This document shows positions 61,301-64,000 of a stretch of DNA of 64,000 nt, piece after piece. The stretch spans positions 12,401,954 to 12,465,953 of the forward strand of contig CM053256.1 of assembly GCA_028583405.1 (NCBI GenBank), read 5' to 3'. The notes under the pieces are model-generated. The model was not told the origin of the DNA. It did not search any database and saw only the letters and a program-made list of their open reading frames with translations. Within the stretch, counting starts at the first letter, position 1. The number at the start of each line of letters is the position of its first letter. Source of the DNA: Pogonophryne albipinna. Its lineage: Eukaryota; Chordata; Actinopteri; Perciformes; Artedidraconidae. Made by a program: the position numbers and the translations under genes.

Positions 61301-64000
61301 GTCGAAGCCCTGCACTGTAAATGAAAGAGAATTTCCATAAATCATTATTCAATCCTTATCGGCGGAGCCCATTCAGGGATTTACATAAAAGACTCGCACA
61401 CATTTTAATTACAAATACCAAAAGCCTATTAAATCATGGGTGGTGTCCAGAGACAATCTGTTTCCAGCTGTCAAAGGGTTCAACTCTGGTACCACTGGTT
61501 TAGAGCAGGGCAGCAACTACTGATTGTTTTCATTATTGATTCATCTGCAGATAATGTTTTCAAATAATTAATTATTGCTGAGTCTTGGAAACGTACAAAA
61601 ATGGACAGCACATAACATAGCCTGTTATGTTTTCAGCGTGTTGTTTTATTTGACCAAAAGTCAAAATAACCAAAAATGTTTAGTTTAGAAAATAATGATG
61701 AATAAGGAAAAAATATGATTTGACCATGAAAATGGTTGTCAATTATGTTTCTGTCAGTCGACTCATCCATTAATCCACGTATAGTTAGAGTTTAAGAGGT
61801 GAGTTTCAACACAGTTGGTCTTGAACCACCATGCTGTGCAATAAATGATAAATTCATCATCATCATGTTGCCAACCGTCTCCCACCCTCTGTTTCACACT
61901 GTCACTTTCTTTCTCTGTTAGTCACACAATGTCCCCTAATCATAATGGTTGTTTGATATGTTGATGCAACACTGGTTACCCTAGACTTTAACTAATATTT
62001 CAACATACTCGTTTAAATATAACTTTCTAGAAGCACACAATTAGAAAGATTGTTTTTGCAGCATCTTTGAAGTATAGAGATGGCTGGTACTGTAGCTGCT
62101 TGACAGTCGAGGGTCTCGATATTGGTCTTAATGAGGAGTTCACTGTATGGTGCACGCACATGCATTCTTCCTCAGCTAACCCCCCCTTCACCCCCACTCT
62201 CGTTGGCCATCAGTCAATGCAACACAAGCCTCTGTGCATGCAATTAGCCGGGCAGACAGACTGAAAGTGGTTGCACTTTTCTGCCCTAATTGCCTTTTGC
62301 AGAGAAGCACACAGGACCCTTTAGCCAAGCATGACTTCCCGGCACATTAACACTTATCTGGGATCTGTGGACATGCATATATAAATACATACACAGACAA
62401 ATGCATTGACAAAACATGCACACAAACAACTATAATTTCTTAACTGTGTACATCACTGAGTAGACCAATTTTTAACATTAATATTATAGTCCCCCAGTGG
62501 CCTCTTTAAACAGAAGAGAGGTTTTCAAAGCCTCAGGAAGAACCATTTATGTAAATATGTGCCGGCAGTTTTTTAAGTGCTGTGATTTATGATGTGAGTT
62601 TAAATGTCTGCTAATGTGACAACTTATGAATTCAATTCAATTAATGTTATGTTAATATGAGATGCACTTGTGAAAGTACTTTCATGCACTGATAGGAGTA
62701 TCCTGTGTATCCTTGCCAAAGGCGGTAATGTGCTGTCACAGGATCAGTATGATGTAAGGTTAGGGGCATGACGGAAATCACAGAACTAGAACATTCCCAG
62801 AAAGGAAAGCCTGCGCTGATTAGCTTCCTGGTTCTTTGGAAAACACATTGGTGGTTTTATCTTTATCACGATGTGACGTTCACAGTGTGTTCTTATAGCT
62901 TCATCAAAGGCCGCTGTGTTTGTCTGACTAAGTGCGACATCAAAGCAAGCTGAATTATTTCCTATAATTAACAGCAGTGTCTCAGTGTACTGTTTACGGG
63001 TCAAACAGCAAACAAACCTTTCCTGACAATGAATTATTGATCAGGCCTCCGCTGCAGACCACTGCTCAGTCGGCACTAGGCTTTGTGGTTACCAGTGTCC
63101 CAGCAAAAAAACATAATCAGGCTTCTAGAGTGGATGCTTATAATGAGATAAAGTGCCAGGCTACAGCGTTCTCACATTAGCCTGGAGGTGACCTCGACTC
63201 ACATTCACCACCAAAGTCCTCCCAACATGGACACCGTCAGCTGAAGAGTAAACACTACTTATCAGGCCTCTGCACAAAGTCATGTCCCGCCAAACGGTTT
63301 GACTCTTTCAGGGTTCCAGATGCATACCGCTGGCTGGAGGGAAACTTTCTGTCTGCACGTCTCAATGCTGCTGCGGCACGTCTAGCACGCATGGTATGGA
63401 ACACTTAAAGGGAACTGGAAGGCATCAGTTCAGACAGGGCGCAGATTTGTACAAAATTTTACTCAAGGAATAGCGTGGATCACACAGAATGGGAATATGA
63501 GGAGGACAAAAGATTCATGCATCAATGTTGTTTTCAAAGGAGCCTTTGATGCAGATGCACTTCATTATCTCCAATTATAATTAGCAGAAATTCCTGTGTT
63601 TAGCTTTGATAAAATATCGTAAACAATTGTATGTCCATGTTATGTAAAATATGTAAACATAAGCTTTTTGAGGCTTCATGAATGGAAGAGTAGCTATATG
63701 TTCTAATCATATGGATAGAGCAAAGAAAAGTAATGTTATGTTGGGTGTAAGAAAAGTGCGCAACAGATGATCACGCACAACTCCAGTAACTACCCATGAA
63801 TAATTGAATACAGTGGTAATTTAATATGAGAAAAGAACAAGTGATTCCTAAAGTCAAAACTGGTATCTTTAACATTTAAACCCAACGGGATTTTGCAGCA
63901 ACATTAATAATGAATGTTCATGTTCTTTTTTCATATTTAAGGACATAGTGTAACAATCATGATGTTCCTGCGCCCAGAATCTCTCACACATTTTAACAGT
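61301..64000. other. Upstream flank of rapgef5, no gene seen
   Basis: AT-rich intergenic sequence (or intron of an alternative 5' exon) with no supported coding region, RNA gene or clear transposon. Short open frames have no family features. Confidence 0.5.

Noticed and set aside
61017..61340. Overlapping open frames on both strands upstream of rapgef5
   Set aside because: They come from the low-complexity purine-rich tract and show no family features.

Overview
The window is vertebrate nuclear DNA, almost certainly from a ray-finned (teleost) fish. Two multi-exon genes with GT-AG introns lie convergently. The repeats (hAT-like and TTAA-flanked DNA transposons, LINE 3' tails ending in fish-type 'caataaagt...tcttatctta' sequence) are typical of fish. 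I see no bacterial genes, CRISPR arrays or rRNA genes.

Region 1 (1-33878, + strand) is the 3' three-quarters of an axonemal outer-arm dynein heavy chain gene, identified as dnah11. I could place 67 exons plus the last 14 bases of an earlier one. Reading frame and splice phase are kept throughout, giving about 3,509 codons to a TGA at 33876-33878. The first ~1,000 residues (tail start) lie upstream of the window. The segment encodes linker, AAA1-AAA6, stalk/microtubule-binding domain and C-terminal domain, with no frameshift or stop.

Region 2 (33879-41632) separates the two 3' ends. It has no gene I can support and is rich in small DNA transposons, including a nested cluster at 37916-40190. 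Human cdca7l lies between the orthologues of these two genes; I see no trace of it here.

Region 3 (41633-60650, - strand) is rapgef5, a Rap guanine-nucleotide exchange factor. Sixteen coding exons join in frame to a 611-residue protein with an acidic N-terminus, REM domain, Ras-association-like region and CDC25/RasGEF domain. Intron 2 is an AT-AC (U12-type) intron with matching 5' splice site, branch site and AC acceptor. Intron 1 (9.65 kb) holds several DNA transposon relics.

Region 4 (60651-64000) is the upstream flank and likely promoter side of rapgef5; no other gene is visible. The two genes have unrelated roles (ciliary motility; Rap/cAMP-linked signalling). They are neighbours through conserved vertebrate synteny, not as a functional unit.
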